This document shows positions 23,461-33,430 of a stretch of 64,000 nucleotides of DNA, in pieces. The position numbers and the translations under genes were made by a program. Source of the stretch: Dolomedes plantarius (taxonomy: Eukaryota; Arthropoda; Arachnida; Araneae; Dolomedidae); the NCBI GenBank assembly GCA_907164885.2, contig OU015490.1:13459466-13523465 (forward strand), written 5' to 3'. The notes under the pieces are model-generated. The model had not been told where the DNA came from and searched no databases. It saw nothing but the letters and a program-made list of their open reading frames with translations. Numbering within the stretch: the stretch's first letter is position 1; every line of letters begins with the position of its first letter.

Positions 23461-23950
23461 TGTCCCATTTCTTCCTTTTCTCGTTTTCGTTTTCTTTCGT
23501 TCTTAAATTTATTTTCTTTTCTAAGGAATTGACTGGCGCACAGTCCTAATTTAAAAAATATTGTGTTTTTTGCAAATATAACAGAGTTTTCCAACTTGAA
23601 CACAGCATATTTAATTACAGAAGGTATTTTCCACTTTATGGAGACGATTTTGTAATTTATTTTTGACTTTTGCATGTTGATATAAAAATTTGGTATCTTC
23701 AGAACAATCGTCTGCTACTGTTTTGTTTTGATTGGCATGTCATATAAAAGATTTATTTTGAAAAAGGCTCCTAAAATTGATAGATGGCTCGAAGGTTATG
23801 TAACTGGCTTTCCGAGGTTATAATTTTTTAATTCGTATTAAAAAATTATAAAGCGGTGTAAAAATCGCGGTTATGGCATTTCAAAAAAAGGTATTTTTAG
23901 TATATTAAATATGAAAGGAAAAACATCTAACGGAAAGTAAAAATGACAAA
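23461..23950. other. Non-coding leader region of the mariner fragment
   Basis: No gene. Contains a short inverted pair TATAATTTTTTAATT / AAAAAATTATAA at about 23819-23852. The mariner-like frame starts after it. Confidence 0.35.
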
Positions 23951-24385
23951 TTGACCGCGAAACCTCATCCTAAGACCGTCCGAATGCAGATAAATATCAA
24001 GAAAGTGAAGTCTCTGATCCTAAAAGAAAATCCGCCGACTCAAAGATCCATTGCATCGAAACTAGGAATATCTTCTGGCACTGTAAGTAAAATCATTCAT
24101 AAAGATTTGAAGTTAAAAAAGATGTTTAAACCCAGAGTTCATCTGCTTTTGCCAAAGCATATTGCTGAAAGAAAAAGAAATTGTAGAAAATTATATGAAA
24201 AACTCCTAGCTGCAGAAGAATGGAAATTTGTGGTAACACACGATGAGACATGGGTGTATTTAAGTGACTGTAATAAAAAAAGATCCATTTTCTATTGCTT
24301 AACTGACGGGAATGATCGTACGAAATGGCTTCGTCAGTATACAGAAAAGTTCCCAAAGGGATTCATGATAGTTGCAGGATTTTGT
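23951..24385 (+). pseudogene. Mariner-like transposase, N-terminal half, cut by BEL junction
   Basis: The first ~145 residues are open: an HTH region (PTQRSIASKLGISSGTVSKI), an arginine-rich linker, the catalytic first-Asp motif VVTHDETWVYL, then NKKRSIFY and FPKGFMIVAGFC. At about 24385 the mariner reading stops and minus-strand BEL integrase sequence begins, so the second and third catalytic residues are lost. A more decayed relative of the same type lies at 49226-50700. The junction may be a deletion between two elements or an insertion breakpoint. Confidence 0.85.
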
Positions 24386-25360
24386 TCCTCCCATGTGAGG
24401 AGCACTTGGCGGATAAAAGTGCCATTCGATACCGTTTTCACTTAAATAACGTGACACTTCATCATTATGTTTATACGATCTGGGAAGTAATGCGAGTTCA
24501 GCTTTTAATTTACGATTGGCCCCAAAGAAGTTAGAGCCACAATCAGTATACATGTGTGAGCACTTTCCTCGACGACTGACAAATCTCTTGAGGGCTGCAA
24601 TGAAACTATCAGTCGTCATGTCACTGACGAGTTCCAGATGAATTGTCTTTGTTGAAAAACATATGAACAGAGCTAAATACGCTTTTGAACTTTTTGCTCT
24701 TGTTGATTTTGAAATTTTTACTGAAAACGGTTCGCAGTAGTCAACACCACAATGTGTGAATGGTCGAGATGGGTTTACGCGTGAAGGCGGTAAATCACCC
24801 ATTTGTTGTGTTAGGTGTTGAGCTCGATGCCGCTTGCAAACTACACAATTGGCAATGATTCCACGAATAGCTGACCCGGCTGAAACAATCCAAAACTGCT
24901 GTGTCAAACGTGCTTGCATTAACTGAGCACCGGCATGCAATTTTTTCAAACGAATGTCTTGTAAAATCGATTTTGTTAGAAGATGTTCCTTAGGCAGAAG
25001 AATAGGGCACTTCTGTGATTCTGGAACATTCGCATGTCTTAGCCTGCTGCCCACCTTTAACAATCCCTCGTGTAGCACTGGATTGAGAGATAATATTTTG
25101 CTCTTCGCAGCAAGTGGTTTAGATTTTTGTAAAGCCTCTAATTCTGCACTAAAACTTTCTGCTTGAGTCTTTTTGACACACAACATTAAGGCATGGTTAA
25201 GTTCCGAGGCAGTGAGAAATCCATGATTTCTTTCATTTAACGGTAATTTACAGTTTTTACTGAATCGACAACAATATGCCATCACTCGTTTTAGCCTTGA
25301 TAAAGAAGAATATTTTTGCAGAAGATCAAAATCATTGGGTTCTTCCATTGTTTGGGTCAC
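24386..25360 (-). pseudogene. BEL/Pao integrase (C-terminally truncated)
   Basis: Contains the linker with the LLQKYSSLSRLKRVMAYCCR motif, the zinc-binding region (HAGAQLMQARLTQQFWI ... CVVCKRH), and an integrase core with its first catalytic Asp in CGVDYCEPF and second in YTDCGSNFFGA. The frame is truncated at PPSAPHMGG, just before the usual LWE segment that supplies the catalytic Glu. Residues past this point in the open frame are mariner DNA read backwards. Confidence 0.9.
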
Positions 25361-25470
25361 TAGATTTGTTATCTTTTTTCTTCCCCTTTGAGTTCTATTT
25401 CATTATCTTCAGTACATGTGGGTTCGTGAGAAATGCATTCAATTTTATTAAGAAATTGTCGTCCGTTCCA

Positions 25471-26178
25471 CTAGAGATCAGTATTTCTAAGTTTGCTTGG
25501 ACTTATACCGCGAGAGGCGCAATCTGCTGAATTTTCCAAACTTGGTACATAATGCCAGATTGCATTTGGCACGAATTCGTGAATTTGTACAACATGATTG
25601 GCTACGAATGTCTTCCACCTATTAGGAGGCGAATCTAACCACGGGAGAACGATTGTGGAATCACCCCAGCAGCACTTTTTATCGAATGAAAGGCTTGTGC
25701 CAGAAATTAACACCGACATCAATTTGGCTAACAAATGAGCTTCGAATAATTCCAATCTAGCTAACGTTAATTTTTTTAATGGAGCTACCCTTAATTTAGA
25801 TGTGATTAAATTTACCCTTGCATTTCCGCAACTATCTATTGTTCGTAAATAGATTACGGCAGCGTAAGCTTTTTCGGACGCATCTGAGAATCCATGTAGT
25901 TCATATTTCACTGCGCCATTGATTGAAACATATCGTGGAATGTCTACAAGTTCTAACTCGTGTAAATTGTTTTTGAAGCTGTTCCAAATAGTTTCTAAAG
26001 ATGATGGTAAAGGTTCATCCCAATCTAACTTTTCTTTCCATAACATTTGGATCAGAATTTTGCCAACTATCGTTACTGGTGTAAGCCATCCCAAAAGATC
26101 GAATAATTGTGATAGCATCGATAAAATAATCCGTTTGGAATTGTATGCATATTTAACATTAATTGACAACAACAACAC
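25471..26178 (-). pseudogene. BEL/Pao RNase H and connection domain
   Basis: Reads KRIILSMLSQLFDLLGWLTP, the conserved Pao 'DPLG' region, then the RNase H-like FSDASEKAYAAVIYLR and LARLELFEAHLLAKL. It continues to WHYVPSLENSADCASRG, the standard end of this domain. Its frame differs from the RT frame. The shift lies in a GTTGTTGTTGT-like tract near 26150-26175. A TAG stop lies at 25471-25473. Confidence 0.9.
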
Positions 26179-26780
26179 AAAAATTCATCTTTCCTTGGGT
26201 CCCACAGTATGCCTAATGTTTTAATTGTATTGTCGGATTGAACCTGATATTGATTTATGTCTAACAAATTATCGCTCAAATTTTGTAATACTTGTGGTTC
26301 ATTCGAAGACCACTTTCTTAGTTCAAAACCACCCCTCTTTAATAATGCATTAATTTCTACCTGTAACTGAATAGCCTTCTCAATGGTGTCTGCACCTGAA
26401 AGCAGGTCGTCTACGTAAAAATCCTTGTTAAGTGCCATTGCTGCTAACTGAAAATCATGCCCTTCATCGTGTACTAATTGTTGAAGGCATTTGGTGGCTA
26501 GGAACGGTGCAGCTGCAGTTCCGTATGTTACTGTAAGCAGCCGGTAGATACTGATTGGTTCCGAGGGAGAATTTCTCCAAAGTATTCGCTGAAAGTTTGT
26601 ATCGTTAGGAGAAACTTTTACCTGCCTGTACATATTTACAATGTCTGCCTTTAGGGCGATTCTCCTTTCCCTGAATCTTAATATGATATTAAAAAGATCA
26701 TCCTGAATGGTTGGTCCAATTAACAAATTATCATTTAATGAGACATCGTTCGTAGTTTTTGCAGACGCGTCAAATACCAC
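26073..26780 (-). pseudogene. BEL/Pao reverse transcriptase
   Basis: VVFDASAKT, LKADIVNMYRQVKV, TYGTAAAPFLATKCLQQL and the catalytic FYVDDLLSG box are all recognisable Pao RT motifs. It is in the same frame as the preceding 26799-27155 segment and is separated from it by a TAA at 26799-26801. Codon-level decay is otherwise moderate. Confidence 0.9.
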
Positions 26781-26798
26781 GCGGAATTTAAGATCCGA

Positions 26799-27437
26799 TT
26801 AATTTTTTATGCAGTGATGAGGTATGTAATACGTAGATTTGAAGGTGGTATTTAACTCGTGGTCAGGAACTATTTCCATGTGACCTAATGTTAAGTAACC
26901 ACTCATAAATTTAGAATAACTCTGCATTAAGATTGGCTGCCGTGCAATTTTACGTTCAATTTGTTGCAAGCGTTTAATTGCCACTTCCCTTGACTCCCCA
27001 AGAGGTTTAGCGGTTTGCTTAAATGGTAGGTTTACAATGTAACGGCCAGAGTTATCTCTGGAATGCGTCATCTGAAAATGTTTATCGCACTGGATTTCTT
27101 CTTTAGTCCACTTACTAGCATTCGGAATTTCTTCGACTTGCCAGAATTTCTGCAAGGAAGAGTCGATATCATAACTACTATGATGTACATGAACAACACG
27201 TTGCTTCTATTTACAAGTTGTGGCTTTCCCAAAGATAACCCACCCAAAAATAGTTTCATGTGCTGCAATTGACTCGTGACGTGCTTTGATACAATTACCG
27301 ACAAAAATATCTGAACAACAATCCGCACCAAAAAGTATATCTATGCTACCCGATAAGTGATAATTCGGATCAACTAATTTTACTGAATTAAAGCAATCCA
27401 ATGTTTTTTGCATCCACGGAACTTTGCGGTAGTTCAA
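26799..27437 (-). pseudogene. BEL/Pao segment between protease and RT
   Basis: The first part (27437-27207) has SGSIDILFGADCCSDIF and SIAAHETIFGWVIFG, the conserved Pao protease-RT linker. After a TAG at 27207-27209 the same frame resumes with LQKFWQVEEIPNA, GRYIVNLPFK, FMSGYLTLGHMEIVP and YYIPHHCIKN, which lead directly into the RT. A frameshift near 27420 joins this to the protease frame. Confidence 0.85.
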
Positions 27438-28516
27438 CTGTAACCTTTTTCAAAATATGTAATTCACATTGTACCGATTTTTTGCTGTAGCATGAAACTA
27501 AATTTACAATTACACTACAGTTAGTGGTTGCCGTTTCTTTTCCGGACACACCAGAGATGCGTAACTTAACAGATTGTCTGTTCAATTTTAATTTTTGAGC
27601 ACAATTTTCGCTTATAAATGAAGATTGTGATGCGCTGTCTATTAAAAATCGACAATTTTGATAATTACCACTAGCATCGATAGCATTAACTATGGCCGTG
27701 GGTAAAAGAATTTGACTATTTCCACGTTGAGCGCAATGTGTTGATACCACCGTGTCAACATCTGGTTCCGATCTACCGTTGACCATCGTGTTTGGATTTT
27801 TATTGATGTGTAATAGCGTATTATCTCTGAAATTGCTTACATTAATCGACACTAAAGAGGAAGCGCGTTGTTCGAGAAAAACTTTGAATTCAGCTAATGT
27901 TTGTAAAGAACGATCTTTATGTGACAGATGCCAGTCCTTTAAAGTCTCAGAGTCTAGTTTCTTCCGCAAGAAATACACTAGAATAGTATCCCACTGTTGA
28001 ATTGGCTGATTCAATACTTATAAAATGTCTAAGCATTGATTCGTAACGTCTAACATTCTACGCAAACCTTGTGAATTTTCGATTTGTAATGCTGGCTGCG
28101 AAAACAGTTTATCTAGTGTATAATAGATTATTTCACCTATATTTTCGAAACGTTCACATATCAATTTCCACGCTTTAGTATAGTTAGCATCCGAAATTTG
28201 AATATTCTGAATTATTGTCGATGCTTTCCCTTTTAACGATAATTTTAAGTATTGCAATGTTTGAACATTACTTAGGGAAGAATTATCGTGAGCGGTTGAC
28301 ACAAATATATCCCGAAACGAAATCCAATCTGAAAAATTACCTGCAAATGACGGCAAATCTAATCGCGGCAATTTGATATTACAATGTACATTATTTCTAC
28401 TACTACTTTCGATTTCAACCGATTTATTTTCTTCTTTAACCATATGCGCTATGTTTATTTTTAACGTATCAATTTTTTCTGCGATTGCACTAAACTCATT
28501 TTCGTTCTCTTGAATG
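27388..28516 (-). pseudogene. BEL/Pao gag C-terminal part and aspartic protease
   Basis: The gag part contains VHCNIKLPRLDLPSFAGNFS and WISFRDIFVSTAHDN, hallmark BEL gag motifs, and LKGKASTIIQNI. An in-frame TAA at 28018-28020 interrupts it, and the frame resumes with LNQPIQQWDTILVYFLRKKL. The aspartic protease active site is FLIDSASQSSFIS (DSA in place of the more common DSG/DTG). The right edge at 28516 is the Tc1 insertion point. Confidence 0.9.
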
Positions 28517-28518
28517 TA

Positions 28519-29931
28519 CACTCATGGACAAAAAAAATAGCGCACCAAGAAGGAGTTGTCAAAATGAAACGAAATTTTACATACGTAATGACTACTTTGA
28601 TATACGTAAATGATAAGAAAATCAAAGAAAAAGGATAATTTATTTCAGAGAAAAAGGCAAAAGAACGGAGGAGTTAATACTTCGTTGGACCCCCTCTAGC
28701 GCGAATGCACGATGCGATACGTTCGGGCATTGAGTCATACAAGTTCTGTATGATGTCTTGAGACATTTCGTTCCATATTTGCTGTAACCTTGCCTCTAGT
28801 TCGTTCAAACTCGTGGGATGCCCAACTCGTCGTCCCAAACGATCCCAGATATGCTCGATTGGAGACAAATCTGGGGATCGGGCAGGCCAAGGAAGGGTAG
28901 TAACAGTGCGGAGACAGTCTTGTGACACCCTTGCCGTATGAGGCCGAGCATTGTCTTGTTGAAAAATGGCTCCTGGGAGCCATTGCATGAGTGGCAACAC
29001 ATGTGGTTGCAGGATTTCATGAACATACCGCTGGGCTGTCATGGTGCCACGGAACAATACTAGGGGTGACCGTGCATTGTAGGCAATGGCACCCCATACC
29101 ATCACACCAGCTGTGGGAGCGATGTGTCGCTGTACAGCAAAGGCAGGATTGAAGAATTCACCACGGGCTCTCCACACACGAACACGATTGTCATCACTGC
29201 CGAGATTGAATCTGGATTCGTCGCTAAAGACGACCTGGTTCCATTCCCCTGCAGTCCAGTTTCCTCGTGCGCGGCAAAACTCCAAACGGAGGCGTCGATG
29301 GGTGGGCGTCAAGGGCAGCACACGTAATGGGCGCTGCGATACCAACTGTCCTTCGGCCAGGCGCCTTCGTATGGTTCGAGAAGACACAGAGGCCCCTAGT
29401 GAAGGTGCTACCTGTGCCTGGATGGCGGCCGATGAAGCAGATGGCTGTACGCGTGCATTTCTTACGATGTGGCGGTCTTCTCGACGACTGGTCTGTCGAG
29501 GGCGTCCTGAGCCTGGTCTTCGTGTACATGACATTTCTCGGGTCCACTGGTCCCAACACCTCCTCACAACACAATCAGAGCGGCCTAATTGATGAGCTAC
29601 TCGCCTAGCTGACCGCCCAGCTTCCATCATCCCGACGATTCTCCCCCTCTCAAACTGCGACAACTGCTTATATTGTCTTCGAACACGGCGTAATGGCATA
29701 TCTATCTCAGCTCTTCCTTTGTAAATGATTCAGCACACTCAAACAAGCTTTGGTTACCTGTTTTATATTCCACAGAGTACGATGTTCAACGCTCTCTACC
29801 GGCTATACGTAATGCGCAATCACGCTGCATTTCTAATCATTTGCATATCTCCCCGACATGTACCTTCATTGCAAGTTTCGTTACGATCCCGCAATTATTT
29901 CTTGGTGCGCTAATTTTTTTGTCCATGAGTG
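28519..29931 (-). mobile_element. Tc1-type transposon with intact ends and TA target duplication
   Basis: Terminal inverted repeats of about 31 bp (CACTCATGGACAAAAAAA... and GCGCACCAAG) are identical at both ends except for one position. The element is flanked by TA at 28517-28518 and 29932-29933. It contains a full transposase frame. It sits inside the BEL gag: the gag frame runs up to it at 29934 and continues from 28516. Confidence 0.97.
28674..29699 (-). CDS. Tc1-family transposase, apparently intact
   Basis: A 341-residue cut-and-paste transposase, the usual size for the family, starting MPLRRVRRQYKQLS. Residues ~1-110 form the paired-like DNA-binding region (FERGRIVGMMEAGRSARRVA; VSSRTIRRRLAEG) with a GRPR-type linker (GSGRPRQTSRR). 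The catalytic triad is in VVFSDESRFNL, IFQQDNARPH and SPDLSPIEHIWD. I count 32 residues between the second Asp and the Glu; the related Tc1 copy at 48142-48798 has 34. No stop or frameshift is seen, unlike all neighbouring elements, and the terminal repeats are nearly identical. Together these suggest a recent insertion that may be functional. It closely resembles arachnid proteins annotated as Tcb-type transposases (from memory). It should act in the nucleus on its own ~31-bp termini. Confidence 0.95.
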   Translation of the reverse strand: MPLRRVRRQYKQLSQFERGRIVGMMEAGRSARRVAHQLGRSDCVVRRCWDQWTREMSCTRRPGSGRPRQTSRREDRHIVRNARVQPSASSAAIQAQVAPSLGASVSSRTIRRRLAEGQLVSQRPLRVLPLTPTHRRLRLEFCRARGNWTAGEWNQVVFSDESRFNLGSDDNRVRVWRARGEFFNPAFAVQRHIAPTAGVMVWGAIAYNARSPLVLFRGTMTAQRYVHEILQPHVLPLMQWLPGAIFQQDNARPHTARVSQDCLRTVTTLPWPARSPDLSPIEHIWDRLGRRVGHPTSLNELEARLQQIWNEMSQDIIQNLYDSMPERIASCIRARGGPTKY

Positions 29932-29933
29932 TA

Positions 29934-30116
29934 TTTCTCCATACATGTACACATAATTTCGTCATGAATAGTTAACAGTTCTGTCCACAACTCGTTGGCT
30001 TGTGTGGCATACACTTGAACCGTTACGTTATCGTAAGTTGCTAATTTTTCAACACTACTAGTAAGTCGGGTACACTTACCCTTGATTGCTGTTCTTTTTC
30101 GTATCCGTACATCCAT
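29934..30116 (-). pseudogene. BEL/Pao gag N-terminus, separated by the Tc1 insertion
   Basis: Starts MDVRIRKRTAIKGKCTRLTS at 30116, the usual BEL gag opening, and runs to MCTCMEK before the Tc1 terminus. The next codons lie on the other side of the transposon, where the gag continues with IQENENEFSAIAEKID. The open frame upstream of the Met is not conserved and is taken as 5' UTR. Confidence 0.9.
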
Positions 30117-30755
30117 TTCGATTCGATGATTAGACTGAAGTTGAATGTCCCGGGTGAAGAGGCACCATGGAAACACGAAACGAGATTGAAGATACGATTG
30201 CACCATAGGACCATAGGACAACTAAATTAACTGAGTTGCCTAGGCCAACGCCTTCAAACTCAGATATTTCATGAAAATAACATCGAAGAGCTGGAAATGT
30301 TCAGGAGTGGGTAAAAGTTCGTAATTGATAACAAAGTTCATGAAAGTGCTTCTCAAAATAGGAAGCAGAGAGATTTCTGGTCTGTAGATTGGAGGGTGAA
30401 AAATGGGCAGATTGGATTGGTTGTCTTCTGGATCTTCGAGATGATTTGCTGATGGGGGTGGAGTCAAAGGCTGTCTGTAAGCTGGAAATCAATTGGCTAG
30501 TGTAGCGAGAATAGAGAAAAGAGATTGGATAGAAAGATAAGGTCTGGGATCCGTGAGTTCAATAACTACAAAAATGAGCAAAGCCAAATGGATTTGCTCA
30601 GAGACAGATAATTAAGTTAAAAGAAAGTTTAAGGATAGGAAATAGATATTTATTTTATTTTATAAAATTTTATAGATGTTTTTTGCCTTGGCAAGCCAAG
30701 TATTGTTTTTATATTTTTTATATTTTTTATTTAAATGACGAGGACAAACAAAAAA

Positions 30756-33430
30756 TTAAGACGGAAGACTCAGGATGGCTCGAGGCCTTTTCCTGTTAGT
30801 GGGGTCAGCGTGATCATAGTTTGCAAGATTAGAAAGAAGTTCACTGTCAATAGAATTGTGAAAGTTTATAGCTTGATTTTTGAGGTAATTTCGAATAGTA
30901 GGGATATTTAATTCCCTGTAAATACAAGTATTTCTGAAATACCAGTCTGCATTAACGATTTGTCGAATGGTACTGCTCTGAACAGATGCGAGTTTTTTAA
31001 TATGGGTGTCTGCACAATATGACCACGCTGGCCCTCCATAAGTTAAGATAGGACGAAGATAGGAGTTGTAAATGAGCATTTTATTGACTAAGCTTAATTT
31101 GCTGTTCCGAGAGATTAGTGGGTAAATTAATCTTCTGGCTGCTCGGAATTTGTCCCTGACGTGTAAGATATGTTGTTTCCAAGTGATGTTTTTATCTAAA
31201 ACTATACCGAGGTATTTGACTGTATCAGACCAGGGGATTTTTGTGTTACCTATTTGTATTTGGTGACTGTTGAATGTCTTTTTACGTTTAGAAGTAAACA
31301 TGACAGCGACGCATTTTTCGGAATTAATTTTAATTTTCCATTTGTCGAGCCAATTTTGAATGGAGGACATGTGGGTGTTGATGTATTTTACGGCGTATTT
31401 AAAATTTTTGTTAGTAGCATAAAGGGCAGTGTCGTCGGCGAAAATAGCAATGTTTGTGTTAGTATTTTGAGGGATATCGTTAACAAATAGATTAAAAAGA
31501 ATAGGGGATAATACTCCTCCTTGAGGTACGCCTGAATTAATTTTAAATTTACTGGAGAGATGGCCATTAATTCTTACTTGAAAGGTACGATTTTTGAGAT
31601 AGGAGATGAGAATGTGGATGATTTGGGGTGGGAAGTTATAATTAATGAGTTTATGGATGAGACCGTCGATCCAAAGTTTATCAAAAGCTAGTGAGATGTC
31701 AAGAAAAAGAGCTGCTGTGGAGGATTTATTTTTCTTAGCACTGGCGAGGTTTTCGGCTAGACGATAGACTTGATGAGGGGCAGAAAGAGATTTTCTGAAG
31801 CCAAATTGGTAAGGGATAATGATTTGGTTTTCGTCAAGATGCTCATTAATTTTCTTAGCGATGAATTTTTCAGTTAATTTACTAAGGGAATTAAGAAGGC
31901 TGATAGGGCGGTAGCTGGAAGGAGAGGAATGAGGTTTATTAGGTTTTAAGATTGGGACGATTATTGAGTTCTTCCAGCTGTGGGGAAAGTGTTCAAATTT
32001 AAAAATAGAGATGATTAGAATGGTAATTTTGAATATATATTTAAAAGGGAGGTTTTTGAGCATCGTATTATTAATGTTATCTTCTCCGGGAGACTTTCTA
32101 TTGGGAAGTTTTTTAATGTATTCTTTGATATCTTCTGGGACAATAAAGGGGGTGGGGCTTTCGTGAGGGGTGTTAAGAAAGAGATTAATACTATTTTTGA
32201 CTATGTTTTCAGTGCTAGAGTGAGAGATATGATTAAGGGTGAAGTTTTTAGCGAAGTTTTTGCCTATTACTTGGGATTTTTCCATATCAGTGAGAACGTT
32301 TTCGTTAGTTTCGGGGTCAATAAGAGGGGGAATGGAACGGAATTGATTTTTGAAACGCCTGGCGGCTCTCCAAATGGAATTGTCAGTAGTGTCCAGTGAT
32401 TCTAAGTAATTATTCCAATTAGTATTAGATTGATCTCGAAGGTAAAATCTGAGGTCTTCTTGAGTTTTGTTCATAATAGTTTTGTTAGCATTAGTTCTAT
32501 TGTGCTGCCATGTTTTGCGTGCTTTGTTTTTGTTGTTTATGAGAATTTTAAGGTGTTGGTCATGGATGGTTTTAACACGAGGGGGGATTAATTTAGTACT
32601 TTTAATTAAACTTTCGTTGATGTCGGTAGTAATACTAGAGACTAGGTTTTCCAGATCGTTGATGTTATTGACAATGGGGGGAATGTATTTAATATTATTT
32701 AGTTCATTTTTGAAATTATCCCAGTTAATTTGCTTAGTATGATTTATGATGAGAGGGTTAGTGTCAAGAGGGATACGAATTTCGACTGGGTTATGGTCAG
32801 AAGTTAGTTCACAATGGGAAGTTATGGAGAAGTCATGAGGGAAACCTTTTACAAGGGCAAAATCGATGATACTTTCAGAGTTATGGGAGAAGTGGGTTGG
32901 GGAAGTGGGGGCTATAATATCGAAATTAGTTTTACTAGTAAAGTTATAAATTAAGTTTCCATAAACATTATTAATTTTACAATTCCATAATTTATGTTGA
33001 GCATTTAGGTCACCAAAGATAAGGGTATTAAGATTGAGGGAGTTTAAAGCGTTAAGATCTTCATTAACATGATTATAATTTTGCATAGGAGGAATATAGG
33101 TTGAGATGATGGTATAGAAAGGGAGGTTATTTAATTTAATGTTGATAGCGGTGGCGTTAATACATTTAAGGGGGGGAGAATGATTAAGTGATGGGGGAGG
33201 GTATTTTTAATCAAGATAGCAGTACCTCTCATGGGGTGGATTGGGTTAATATAATCATTTCTGTAGGTAGTGTAATTGTAGACTTTGAGATTATCCGCTG
33301 GTCTGAGGTGTGTTTCCTGAATTAAAATGATATCGGGGTTGCGCTCATTTACAAACTCCTTGAACTCACGGATTTTAGCACTAATACCGTTTGCGTTCCA
33401 TGCGAAAACAGACAGAGAAAGGGGGGCCAT
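30756..33430 (-). pseudogene. Jockey ORF2: endonuclease and reverse transcriptase, one frameshift
   Basis: About 890 codons. It starts at an ATG (33430-33428) that shares its A with the ORF1 stop, the arrangement used for coupled re-initiation in jockey-type elements. Endonuclease motifs: FAWNANGI, LIQETHLRP, FGDLNAQH, SIIDFALVKG, TSDHNPVEI. RT motifs: SYRPISLLNSLSKLTEKFIA, ALFLDISLAFDKLW, SGVPQGGVLSPILFNLF and catalytic IFADDTALYAT, then YLGIVLDKNITWKQH and a C-terminal KRPRAIL. The only lesion seen is a frameshift at a run of seven G (33170-33176, C7 on the coding strand), between the first EN segment and the rest. Downstream the frame is open for 776 codons. It could be a sequencing or assembly error. 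Confidence 0.92.

Larger units (their letters stand above)
24386..30200 (-). mobile_element. BEL/Pao LTR retrotransposon, degraded, LTRs missing
   Basis: Minus-strand order is gag, protease, reverse transcriptase, RNase H and integrase, the BEL/Pao arrangement. Stops at 28018, 27207 and 26799 and frameshifts near 27420, 26150 and 25390 interrupt what should be a single gag-pol frame. A Tc1 transposon (28519-29931) splits gag. The integrase is cut at 24386 by a mariner fragment, and the 5' side abuts the 3' end of a jockey at about 30201. No LTR was found on either side. Confidence 0.9.

Noticed and set aside
29086..29608. 168- and 113-codon plus-strand frames
   Set aside because: Antisense shadows of the intact Tc1 transposase.
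24386..30200. Endogenous virus
   Set aside because: Gag and pol domain order and motifs are those of a BEL/Pao LTR retrotransposon; no envelope-like frame was seen.
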